A DNA stretch of 64,000 nucleotides from contig JADNRY010000024.1 of assembly GCA_015501585.1 (NCBI GenBank), positions 62,001-126,000 of the forward strand, in the 5' to 3' direction. A program made the position numbers and the translations under genes. The notes below the pieces were generated by a model. That model saw only the letters and a list, made by a program, of their open reading frames with translations. It had not been told where the DNA came from and made no database searches. The stretch is from Rhodocollybia butyracea. Its lineage: Eukaryota > Basidiomycota > Agaricomycetes > Agaricales > Omphalotaceae. Positions 13,201-24,338 of this stretch are shown here, one piece after another (position 1 is the stretch's first letter; each line of letters opens with the position of its first letter).

Positions 13201-14148
13201 GAAAGCTTCCGTTGCTCGCTAATAATGCGTTCTCTGACATCCCGATCCCACAGTGATTTTGGCAACTTGGTGGCCCATCATTGAGGGGTATAAATCTACT
13301 TCAGATACGTCGAGGTTCAGTTCAAAAGGGACATGCGATATACGAAACACTATGAGCATTAACTGAGAACAGGATTATCCTTTCTGAATGCCAATCTCTG
13401 TCACGCAGTCAAAGATGATCTACGAAGTTTTTGAATTCGGCGAAACGTATCGGCCATGCATTAGACTGGTACAGTGGTAGGAACGGTCAGACAGCTCTCA
13501 ATAGCCAAACGGTGGATCGGAGGTTGTGATTATACGGTAACGTGGGCTCTTCCCTGCCGGAAATGAAAGTTTGACCGACCATCATGGAATTATTTAAAGA
13601 ACTTTCTTCGGAGCGTAATCCCGACAGCTTTGGAGGTGCACGCCCCATCGATTTCCTTTTTTGCCCATTTACACTGTCAAGTCCGGATCGATTCTGGTTA
13701 AGTATTCCCGACATACATCGTATTTTTAACTTATATCTTCATTAAATAAGAATGGCTCATTTGCATCCTGAGACTGGTTATCGTAGTACATATACATTCA
13801 TGAGTGAAAAGAAGAGGTTTGGCCCGAATTGAAGACATAGCTCTAAGATGGTTCCTCTGGGAGGGATTGCGTTGTTAAAAGGTCGAATAATACTGGATGC
13901 TTGTACCTTTCGCCGTGCATGTCGACACTGACTTGAGAGTTTTGCTGGTTATACCCTGGAAAGACGGAGGCGGGGGTACTCTAGTCTATAGTCAACGTGA
14001 GAAATACGCCATAAATGGCTATGTTGTCGGATCAATCAAGTACCCCCTATGAAGAACCCTCGAACAGAATATATAGAGTTGAAGTCAAACGCGCCTTCCC
14101 CCCAACTAGATCTTTCACCTAGTCTTACTTCCTCCTGCCATCATACTA
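10279..14148. other. Long intergenic region with no supportable gene
   Basis: Nearly 3.9 kb contains only scattered open frames (for example on the minus strand at 10727-10987 and 12173-12559) with no recognised domain. Short stretches such as GGTCTAGAGAC near 12170 and repeated GTACTGAGTACTGA near 11420 stand out but form no clear element. I see no transposon termini. Confidence 0.4.
14070..14075 (+). promoter_or_regulatory. TATA-box-like element of the zinc-finger gene
   Basis: A TATATA motif stands 74 bp upstream of the ATG at 14149, followed by a pyrimidine-rich stretch before the start codon. This is a plausible core promoter for the zinc-finger gene. Assigned by position only. Confidence 0.4.
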
Positions 14149-15192
14149 ATGGCTGACCTCTTCTATGCCGGGTATGACTATGCATCTGACTACAACAACT
14201 TGGCACATTCGATGTCATTCGATATGCAATCTTCACCCTTTCAATCCCAGAAGGACCTTGAGGTTGCTTACAACCTTTACTACAACAACTTGAAATGTGC
14301 AGAAAATACACAAGATTCTGCTAGTTAGTAATCTTCGTAACTTTGTCACTCAGTAATTCTCATCGCATCATAGAGTATCCTTACATTCCTGGGACCAGAA
14401 TGGCTCCTCGGTCTACCCAACGTCCAGGTATGACTTCTGTGGGCTAACTCGACTCAATATACGAGTAAATTTATTTGCCCTCTGCGATAGTTTTACCTGA
14501 CGCTGGTCTACCCCCCTTGTCTTGGCCCACGGAGTACTTCGTTACTCCAGACGGTGCTGAGTTTATGCCTGATGCCTGGTCGTTCCCAACAGAAAACTCA
14601 TTAACTCCTGAATGTAAGTTGATTTGCGTCCAAATCCCCCCCTCGTATAACCATGTTGGGTATAGTGTCATACACGCCTTCGTCTACTGAAAGTATAGAT
14701 GAGAGCTTCAATGTTTTCGATGTACATTTCGGTGACGCTGTCGGCTATTCGAATGCTTCACTCGACACAGAAATAGCTCCCAGGTACTGTCACTCTAGCG
14801 CGGGAGGGCACAATTCCCCCACTTCTTCTTATTCTTCTTCGGCTCGAACGCCATCCCCCTCTTCAGAAACTAGCTCTTGCCCGTCAGATATTTATCGACG
14901 ACGGTTCCCGTGTCTCCTAGCTGGCTGCTCACGCAGGTTTACCAGCCAGTACACACTCAAAGTACACATGGAGGCTCACAAGCCGAAGCCCAAGGTTTCC
15001 TTTCCGTGTACAGAAGGATGTTCAGAAAAATTCTCTCGCCAACATGATCGTCTTCGACATGAAGTGGCAAAACATGGAAAAATCTGTGAATTCTCATGTG
15101 GCGAATGCGGGAGATTTTTCTCCTCACACAAAACATTAGGGAACCACAGATGTCCTGTTACATTAGGGAAAACCCGTTGGGCCCATTCATAG
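14149..15192 (+). CDS. C2H2 zinc-finger protein, putative transcription factor
   Basis: A short N-terminal exon (MADLFYAGYDYASDYNNL) and small middle exons lead into a Ser/Thr/Pro-rich linker and a C-terminal block of three zinc fingers. Finger 1 is C-x4-C-x12-H-x3-H (FPCLLAGCSRRF). Finger 2 is C-x3-C with H-x4-H (CTEGCSEKFSRQHDRLRH). Finger 3 is atypical, C-x2-C followed by H-x-C (CGECGRFF ... NHRC). Introns begin at GTTAGT, GTATGA and GTAAGT, and the phases agree when joined. DNA binding and a role in transcription are inferred from the fingers. The N-terminal half has no recognisable domain. No neighbour suggests a target. Confidence 0.8.
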
Positions 15193-15636
15193 TTAGTTTT
15201 TGGAGTTTCGTTTTGTCTGCTATACGTATATTATAGGTTTATATTGGACTGCAAATGGACTATTTTATACCGAGAATTTTTAGGTACAACGGATTTTTCT
15301 CGGGCTGCATAGGACTATATCTACGTAGTTTTGACTTTGCTGGAACTTAAACAGACTTCAATGATCATCGACGATCGTGACGGAAAGCCACATGTTCCTT
15401 TCTGCCCACTCAATGACGTGAAGTATATATAAGTTGAATTCGAGGCGCGGGTCTTCAAGAGGGCTGACGCAGGTGAATGATTTCTCCTTGCTGACACGGG
15501 GACGCATTCTTGCCGACTGCTTTACTCGCTTGAAGAGTACAAGACAGAACGGCCTCCCTTTCCCGTGTTTAGTCGCGCTCTAGTGGCTGAGCTTGGGACA
15601 ATAACCACCAACTTTCAATTGATTCGTTCCATGGGG

Positions 15637-17344
15637 TTAGGTAACTGGTAAAGTAGAGATTATTGAAGAGGTTTCCGATGGAATGATACTTCGTGGAAGA
15701 TGAGTTGAGTAAACCGAGGGACCCAGGTTGCTGTAACCTTCATCTTCAAGGGATGTGAGTACTGGATCTTCCGTGTATTCTTCCATGGCAGGAGGCCCGT
15801 TAAAAATCATAAAAAGAACCCTATTACAGAGAATCGAATGGAACACACGCTGTAAACTAAGAGTACCAGGTCTGAATCTGGGGAGAGACAGTCGATTATC
15901 TTACGTACGTTTGGAGGGGAGCGCCTAGTTCCTACTTTCATCGTGAGCAATCAGGTCTATACTAATTATAAAATTGACAAACCGGATTTCTTCCAGCAAT
16001 GCACGCGTTGATAACAGAAAAAACTATCGAGGCATTAGTCTGTGCATCATCTTGAGCGATTAAGGTACGACTTCGTACCAAACATATAGACGTAGAATAG
16101 AAGACCTAAGTTCGTTGTAAATTGTGTTGCTCCGATGACTTGAGTATGTTCACAAACCTTCCCTATAGATTTGAACGACCCAAGGAGATTGTGTACAGCG
16201 CACTGATCATGATTGAACTATAAACGACATAGCATATATCCATCGATACTTACTGTGCTTGTGTGCTTTTATTGCAGTAAAAACAGCAATGACTGGTAAG
16301 TATCTCAATGAATCTGAGATCCATTATGCAACGGAAAGCGCACCAAATTCGTAGAATGCCAAGATACCGAACACAATAAAGATCGTATTATTTGACTTCG
16401 CGGAAATGCAACCAGGGTTTGCGAAAGGTGATCCAACTGTCAAGAGCTGTAGTCAGTATGATAGTGAAACGAAGAGCCATGAAGGCACTTGCAATCCAGG
16501 GAGCTCATCTCCAAGTGTAGAAAATATATTGCTGGTGCTGCCGATGCCTATCCACAGACACAGCTGCCTCAGAACGGCAAACAGACGCAGCCTAACACTC
16601 ACTATGGCCAGACAGACAAAAGATATATCTACCGCAGGTTTCCGGCCCCACAGCGCAGACGTTCGAAGAGTCAGAATCACTTTGTTACCCATGAATCACT
16701 CTACGAAGTCCAAACAATTCTATGCGCACCTTCTGAAAGTAGCATGCCCTAGGGATCAGAGATGAGTATGAGCATGGGCATTTGAGTGGCATGCAGTAAA
16801 CTTGCCACAAACATAAGCCCTTGGTGTAATTTAGTTAAGCGACAAAGCAAAAGGAAATTTGACTCACAGGCAGTCAATCGAAAATGTCTTTTGCATTGCT
16901 GGGAGGTGGTGTCATTTCAATATTAAGGGGAATGAAGAAAGCAAACTTGCGGCATCAGTGAACATGTCGCTCTTGAAGTCAACTGAGGAAATAACATATA
17001 AGACGCGTGAAGCGTTTGAGATTGTGCAACCGTACGTATCACACTCATCCCGACAGTGTCCAGAAAAGGGAGGTATCGATTTACAAAGAATAGAAGAGAT
17101 CCGACGCTCAAGGGCTTTGACCATATGAACTCAAGTTCTTGGTTCAATGTACATGAGTAGTCATAGACCTATCAGAGTCTTGAGAACATTTGACTGGGTT
17201 GAGATGACGTGCAATTACCAGTAGGACCTGACTGACTAAGGAACTGCTTCGAAAGCAAAATAGAAGCCGTTCGCGCTATGATTTACGTTAGTATTTTCAT
17301 CGAACAACAAAGAACAGAGAACGCACCTTAAGCTGGTCAGCCAT
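15637..17344 (-). CDS. DUF6533-type multi-pass membrane protein
   Basis: Two diagnostic segments of the agaricomycete DUF6533 family can be read. The first is the N-terminal exon YSCTLNQELEFIWSKPLSVG followed by SLLFFVNRYLPFLDTVG. The second is VILTLRTSALWGRKPAVDIS, the second half of the conserved first region. A short Pro/Ser/Thr-rich tail ends at 15637. The family is a large group of predicted seven-helix membrane proteins of unknown function. I took the ATG near 17344 (MADQLK) as start; exon edges between the blocks are not resolved, and the middle part may contain lesions I could not exclude. Confidence 0.6.
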
Positions 17345-17560
17345 TTCACTCCAGATTTAACGCGATAAGGATACCGAAACTGGCATACACCATGGTGGGC
17401 ATTTTACTAGATGGATTATATACTCTGCTGGTAGATGAAAACTCCCAAGGATGAGATGAAGGAAAACAAAACATCGTCCTGTGATACGCTGAATAAAATA
17501 CGTGAGAGAATTACTGGAACTTAGGTTCTATATGTTTCCAACTATGTATAGATATATCCA

Positions 17561-20500
17561 TCACCGGCGTCTTCTTGCTTTGAGTCCCTTGAACGCGTCC
17601 TCATCTGAGTCATCCTCCACAACGATGACCTTCTTCGATTTGGCGGTGGTAGCAGCTCTCCTTGGCGCGCGCCTAGTTGGTGCTGTAGAAGGTAATGTCT
17701 GATCCAGCGAATCCTGTTCCTCGACGTCCGAAAAATCGTGACGGTTCGACTGCGTTTCGTCGTCGTCGTCGTCGTCATCATCATCATCAATGAAAAGCGG
17801 CTGGGATTTAGCGGAGGATTTAGTTGCACGGCTAGAGGTAGCTTTCTTCGAAGCCGCAGCCTTTGTGACTTTCTTGAGGGGCTTCGTAGCAGCAAATTCG
17901 ATGTCAGAGTCGTCGTCAGCCAACAGCGGACGTTTCTGCGAGCGCGCTGGTCGAGTTCCTTGAGTTGAATCTTGATTCATGTCATCATCCAGCGGGACGT
18001 TTTGGGTCTGTGCAGTCAAATCGCCTTCCCATGCGCCTGTAAGATATCAGGGATCAAGAAGTGGCAAAACATGGAAAAACACTTGCCAGGTCCTAAGCTG
18101 TAATCAGGGTTCTCACTGGCTATCAATTCAATCTTTTTAGTCCTCGGACGAATATCTTTCTATATGAAGATAGTGAGTACATGGCCCCAAGGTAACGACA
18201 CACACACTTGCCTTCTTAAATTTTTTGAAGTTGGGGAGACCTGCCCATTCGGGATTAGGTGCCACTGTGCGTTTCTCAAGGGAAGACTCCTTGTAGACAT
18301 CGAACTCAACGATAACCATAAAGTTTCCCCGAATGTCTCTATCTTCTCGAAAATCATCTAGGGCTGCGTACTGATTATCAAGATTTTCGTCATTGCGGTC
18401 CAATTCCGGCTTTGAGATTTTGAGTTTGTTGAACTCTCGGTCAAAGGCATCTTCGGCCTTTTTGCCACGTTTGGTAGAGGCAACAGCTTTGAGGAAAACT
18501 GGATCGGTGTCAGGTTTTCCAGGAGCTGCGCCCGAACTGCTTTTCTTGGGTGCAGAGGGTGGTTTCTGTGACGTGGGCTCTACTGCGTTGACCTTCTCGA
18601 TGGCCTTCTTCTTGGTCGGAGGAGCGACAGATTTAGAAGTGGATGGGGCAAGCGCAGCCTCCACACCAGCCATCTCCTCGTCATCAGAAGTTGCCTTTCG
18701 TTTTTTACTTGGGAGAAGCGAGGGGATGGCCATGGACTGCGATTCTTGTGTATCTTCGGGGACCGTGTCCAAGGTCTGTCGAGCACCGGTTTTCCGATTG
18801 TTAGTGTCTCCAGAACGACTCTGGGTTTGGGATTGCGATACGGGAAGATTATTATCAGGAAGCTGACTCATAAGGGCGTCGGCTTGCTCTGGATCGTTCG
18901 TCGCGTCAAACAGAGCTTTGAATTTCTTGTAGGATGGCTCTTCCGCGGGTTCGCTTGTGTCTAAGGAACTAATTGATTGAGTAACTTCTCCCGGGCGTCG
19001 TCTCTTCAATCTAGTTGAACGCGCAGCAACCGGCGCCTGGATCGAATTTAAGGTTCCAGAGTCAGTCCGATGTATTTGCAGACATACCGTCAAATCGAGA
19101 ATCATAGGTTGGGTAGAGGTAGCAATTTCTTCAGTATGCATAGTAGGAGCTGCTGCAGCCACGGCCGCATCTATGACCATCGAGGAATCACCCAGACCTG
19201 TTACGAAAGGAACGCCGTCCCTAACGCGGCGTGTGAGTTTCTGTGTGCAAAATCAGTAGATATTGAAGCCGTAAGAACAAGCAGATTTTACCCTACGAGG
19301 TGGCGAAGGAGGTTGCGAGGACTCATCCCTAGCCAAAGGATCCGAAGGGGTGGGCTGTTCGGAAGGCTGACGAGAAGGTGCGCGACGTCTCAGCCGAGGA
19401 CGTTCTTCGATAGCAGGAGGCACGGTCATTTCCTCTGGCATGGAGTTTGGAACACAATCTGGAAGAGGTGAAGAAGGGTGCATTTCTGATATGCTGGTCA
19501 GCCAGGAGATATTTGTGAAGCAAAGAAGTTGTACCCTCGTCATCCTGAGATTCAAAATCGATTACTGTCTTGAATGGACTCGTGTCTACATCCAAAACAG
19601 CATGCACGAGATCTGCAATCGAAAAAAAACGCTTCTGGTAGCTGGACCAGGTGATGAACGAGAAGGTCTGCAGTATATATCAGAGAGAGAACATACGCGC
19701 GCGCCGCTTGCTCCAGTTCTTTCCATCCACCCTCTCCTACAGCAGCAACAATACCTGCTTGCTCACCTACTACGACAACCACCCGTTCTTTTTCTTTTTC
19801 TTTTGCTTGAGCTCGTTTCAAAGCTGCGCGAAACTTGTTTGAATCCGAGATTGGAAAAACATCGATAGCACCAGATCCTGCAGTGATGAACTCTCGAAGA
19901 GTAATATCTATCTCATTATCCTTTTCACTGGAACAAAGGAAGCGGAAAGCTTCAAAAAGATCACGTCTCTCCTCTTTAGGTTCCCAGACGCCATATTTCT
20001 TGAATTGGGAAGGAAGTGATGGAGAGAACGAGGGTCGGTACTTGGTAAGCGAGGGAGGTTCATACACTCCATCTTGGCTGTCAGTGCAAGCTTCGATCAT
20101 CTTGGCCAGCCATTCTTGTTTAACGAAGTTGGTCCGAGATAGAAGTGAAGCCCCGCTTGTAGGAGTGATAGAGTAGGAAGGAGTGATATAATGGTCGGCT
20201 GAAGGATGAAAAGTCTGTGCGATGCTCATGCCAATTTTAGCACAAGCTTCGATGGTGGTCGGAGAAGGACGTGAAATGTAGCAAGAGTTTCTCCAGAAAA
20301 TACTAGATGGATTTTCAATATCGGAAAACTAATGATTAGAAAGATAAGGCGTACATAATTTGCATAGTAGCGTTAAGATGAAGTTGATCTCCATCTCTCA
20401 ATTCTTGTGTTGCTTTGCTGTTCAAAGATAGTGTTTTTTCACCACGTGAGATCTTCAAAGCTTTATCTTTCGAGTTGAAAACTCGAAGAGAAGGTCGTTG

Positions 20501-20791
20501 GTCGATATTCACCTAAAACCATTGAAGTGGGAAAATGACAAAGCTGAGGCACTCACGACATCTTCTGGTAGAAACTTTTCGACAGAGAATACACAATGTT
20601 CCGATGAGATTTTCTTGGAGTTGATTAGAAGTGGTTTGTTCTTTCTGCCCAAGGCAAGGGAGTCGCCAGGCTTCAATAGTTTGTGCTCTGAGCCGTAGAG
20701 TTAGAAGAGTTTGGTGGATGTTTAGAAAGTACTTACTTGTTTCTTCGGACTCTTCTGGGTCCACGTCAAAAGGGCCTTCAAGAATCCACAT
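17561..20791 (-). CDS. NBS1: Nibrin/Nbs1 subunit of the Mre11-Rad50-Nbs1 DNA repair complex
   Basis: Nbs1 is the regulatory subunit of the MRN complex, which senses DNA double-strand breaks and activates Tel1/ATM in the nucleus. The N-terminus (MWILEGPFDVDPEESEET) leads into an FHA domain (KLLKPGDSLALGRK ... ISSEHCVF). A BRCT-containing region follows, with ADHYITPSYSITPTSGASLL, TNFVKQEWLAKMIE and SLTKYRPSFSPSLPS. A long charged linker precedes the Mre11-binding motif NFKKFKK near 18230. The far C-terminus has an acidic patch, an aspartate run near residue block 17759-17792 and the ending DEDAFKGLKARRRR, which resembles the ATM/Tel1-binding tail of animal Nbs1. Several short introns. The start codon is 142 bp from the start of the divergent ornithine carbamoyltransferase gene. 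Confidence 0.9.
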
Positions 20792-20933
20792 CGTGGTCCA
20801 AGTTGAAGGACTGTTGAGGCTACGAGTGTGAGCGCGATGCTAGGCGTCACATGTGTGAAGCGCTGACAGTGAGTCATCGTTTCAATACTTGGACATTTTC
20901 GAGTCAATAATATTTCTGTCTTGTTCTTCCATC
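20792..20933. promoter_or_regulatory. Short divergent promoter (NBS1 / ornithine carbamoyltransferase)
   Basis: Only 142 bp lie between the two start codons, so transcription of a DNA-repair gene and an arginine-biosynthesis gene must be driven from the same small region. I do not recognise a binding site in it. Confidence 0.55.
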
Positions 20934-22255
20934 ATGGCCTCTACAAAATCAGTTCATCATCTCATGACGCTCGCCGACCTTTCGGTTCCGCAAATTCGGG
21001 GTCTTTTGTCGCACTCGCTTCACTGCAAGCAAATTTCCAAGCCATGGTTAGAACCCCAGTCTGGCAAAAAACAGCAATTGAGAATGCCTTCGCAATCTCT
21101 TTTTAACAAAACAGTTGCTCTACTTTTTTCTAAAAGAAGTACACGTACACGACTGGCTTCGGAGACAAGCGTGGCTTTGCTTGGTGGACGAGCTCTATTT
21201 CTCGGCAGCGAAGACATTCAACTCGGTGTTAACGAGACCCCCAGGGACACAGCACGAGTCATTGGTGGAATGGCAGAAGGAATTTTTGCCCGAGTTGGGG
21301 ATCATGCGGAAATTGAGGTTCGTTACACTTGCGATGTTGTATGTGAACTTAAATAAATAAATTCAAAATAGGAACTTGCTAAATATTCACCAGTCCCCGT
21401 ACTTAATGCTCTGTCTTCCCTATGGCATCCTACTCAAATTCTGGCGGATCTTCTCACTCTGCACGAAAACGCCCATCTCTTCGCCATTCCCGATCTTAAT
21501 GCTAGTGCAGAACCAGACTACAAAAATATGAAATCCTCCATTAAAACTCGTACCCGTGCAAAAGGAGGTCTACCTGAGCTTCGTCCTTTGACTGTAGCGT
21601 ACGTGGGTGATAGTGCAAACGTTCTGCATGATATGCTTGTTACATATCCCCGACTTGGGCATTCAATGAGGGTGGCTAGTCCTCCCAAATATCGAGCTCC
21701 CCCAGAGGTCTGGAAACGGGTGGAAGAACTTGGATGTGACAAAGACATCTGGTGGGGAGAGGATCCCAAAGAGGCCGTGAAAGGCGCCGACGTGGTCGTC
21801 ACTGATACTTGGCAAGTACCTTCTGCGCCTTGATACCATCTATGCTGATTATTGTCAAGGATTTCTATGGGCCAGGAGGCAGAAAAAGCACAAAGGCTTC
21901 GAGACTTCCACGGCTATCAAGTGACTGAGGCCTTGTGTCGAGAAGGAGGTGCCAACCCCGACTGGAAATTTATGCATTGTCTACCGAGGAAGCAAGACGA
22001 AGTAGATGATGAAGTATATCTTCTCCCTTTGTTTGATCCAAGTCTCTGATCACTCTTCACAGGTCTTCTACGGTCCTCGTTCGCTCGTCTTCCCTGAAGC
22101 GGACAACCGAAAATGGACCACCATGGCCGTCTTCGAGTGCGTAGAATGAACCTGTGTCATCCATCCTATCTTGACTTTATTACAGCATGTTTATCGGGAA
22201 ATGGTTTATTGACCCTATCCCTGAGAAGGAGAAGAAACAGGAACCGAAGAAGTAA
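20934..22255 (+). CDS. ARG3: Ornithine carbamoyltransferase
   Basis: The enzyme joins carbamoyl phosphate and ornithine to form citrulline in arginine biosynthesis. The carbamoyl-phosphate motif S-T-R-T-R is present in [14 protein letters not shown]. The H-P-T-Q motif is in [16 protein letters not shown]. An ornithine-domain glycine-rich segment is [15 protein letters not shown], and the ornithine-binding motif is [21 protein letters not shown]. Four short introns join in phase; the last exon ends [20 protein letters not shown] use the ATG at 20934 ([17 protein letters not shown]), which gives a short N-terminus without a clear mitochondrial presequence, so cytosolic or mitochondrial location is open. 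The symbol follows the yeast gene name. Confidence 0.93.
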
Positions 22256-22655
22256 ACCTGGATCCACGATCCACCTACCACGCTGGTCTATTAGTCGCGA
22301 TTCATCCGTACCGCAACATTTCGATTCACGTGACCGTCTCTGTAGCGTAAACTCGAAGTACAAACTTAAAGTTCCGGGGATTAAGTATATCACCTACGCT
22401 TGTTGCTTTACCCGGACCTACTGAGATGCGCAGTGAATCATTCACGACTGGAAAGAATATCTTAGTTAATAACGAATCTCCAGAGCTTCAGAGCTTCAGA
22501 CCCGTGACCAAGAACCTGTAGGAGAAAAGTAACAGTATACCATTGTACTTAGGCTACAAACTAATGGTATGTTTTGGCCAATAGCTGAATCATCTCTTAG
22601 TTTATTTACCGAAGAGCTAGCCATTAAGTTCAACCGACTCGGCCTCACAGGCGGT

Positions 22656-24338
22656 TCAAAACCAAGGGAATAAGGAGCGAGAGTTACGTTCTTTGTAGGG
22701 TGGCGGGAGTTCGCGAACGAAACGCCCGGCATCCTGATGCTGGATGATAAACTCGGGCACGTTTCCATGTGGATCCGCTGGAGCGCTTAGGGAAGCGGAC
22801 TGTACACGGACAAGGGATGATACTGGCACAGATGCTGCACTGGCCAGTACATGTTTAGAGCTGGAAGATGGCTGATTTACGACAAGTCCTTCACCGATTG
22901 CCTTTTTGTTTGGTTGACGTACAAATATGGTCCGGAAATTGGAAGAGCCTCGCTGTGAAGAGCCAGAGTTTAGCCGGCTATTGCTGGCAGCTGACTGTCC
23001 ATCCCAACCATTGGCGGAAGGAACTATCAACCCTCGCTCAGCTTCCGTCACGAAAGGGTTGAGGGAGGGGTTCAGACCAGGAATATCGAGCACTTGGCTT
23101 TCAGTATGGAAAGCAGCCTCCTCCACGTCTTTGGGCTCTGGGAGCATCATCGGCTCCGGTTCTAATTCTAGCCTCGTTTTCCGCTGTCTTGTATAATGCC
23201 GATAAATCCAATACGCTGTACCGCCAAATAACAGAACCAACAGTGGAGTAAGAACGCCAGCAAGGATCGCAGTTGGTTTGGGTTTCGCATTGGCTTGAGG
23301 TGTTTGTCTAGCTAATGTACCTGGTGAGCTAGTCAGACCAATGCACGAGACGTCCTGCGAGCCTTTTGGTATTACGGTAGGCGTTCCAAAAGCGTAACGT
23401 CCACTTCTATTTGTGAGATGCATGTTAGTCGTTGAGTTTCTATCAGTGTACGGCTACTTACGCGTCGCTTACTGCAGCTATGGGTGAACAGGAAGAATAT
23501 CATTAGCGGAACGAAACAAGTGCGATAAATAAACCTAGTCCTCACCTAGAAGGAGAAACTCTGGCCCGGGAGTGGCTCGGTTGATGAATGTGAATGTGTC
23601 TAGTGGAGCGGGGATCGTCACATTCATGACTACAGGGGAGCCGAACTGGGCGAAAGATATGTTATAAGGAGGATTTCCGCCTCTGATTTTGAGCCCCCAA
23701 GGTTGGCATGTGCTTATGGTGCCCGTAACATTGGCGGTCACAGTGAAATTGTTAGTTTCACTCATGATACAGTTTGTTGTGTGTGCAGCTACAGCCCCCA
23801 AGGAGGAAAACGGATTAATCATGGTGTACGAGTGTACGGATGGGATATCCAGACGCACTTTCAACCACGTATGGCCGTGGATGTATGCCGCCTCCATTTC
23901 CCATAGAATCAACGACGTTCAACATCAATGAAGTGCCTACGCACGACGGAGATTATCGGAAAATAGAGCGATTATATAGACGATGCCCAACTCACCAATA
24001 GGATGGCCTACCGTCCATTCTAGATGGCTTTCATGCAGACCCAATAGCGTTGTTCTCGGAGTCCCTCCAATTTCCCAAGCAATCATATAAAACGGTGGAT
24101 GCACTTTGTTGTTTGTCGAGTTCACCGGTTCCACAGTTATGGCAAGAGATTGGCAAGATGCGAGCTGAGTGTTCAACTGGAAAAAAATTCAGCAACTGAT
24201 ATCAGGACTTTGATAGGGTAGCCTGACGTTATGTGTGAACTTCCACCGAAAGTTTTGAGCATTAACTGTCGACGAGAAGTGTCCAAAGCTGATTGACAGC
24301 AAGAAAAGAGGGGAGCAGAAAAGTGCGGAGAGTTGCAT
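22656..24338 (-). CDS. Single-pass membrane protein with N-glycosylated ectodomain
   Basis: No enzyme domain is seen. The N-terminus MQLSALFCSPLFLLSISFG is a signal peptide. The ectodomain carries several N-x-S/T sites (for example NNFTVTANVTGT, PYNISF, MNVTIP). A transmembrane helix near the middle (AILAGVLTPLLVLLFGG) is followed by a basic stop-transfer sequence (YRHYTRQRKTR). The cytoplasmic tail of nearly 200 residues is rich in Ser, Pro and Asn and ends RELPPPYKERNSRSLF, with a PPPY motif that could recruit a WW-domain protein such as a Rsp5-type ubiquitin ligase. The layout recalls fungal surface sensors and is common in Agaricomycetes. Converges with the ornithine carbamoyltransferase gene. 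Confidence 0.75.
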
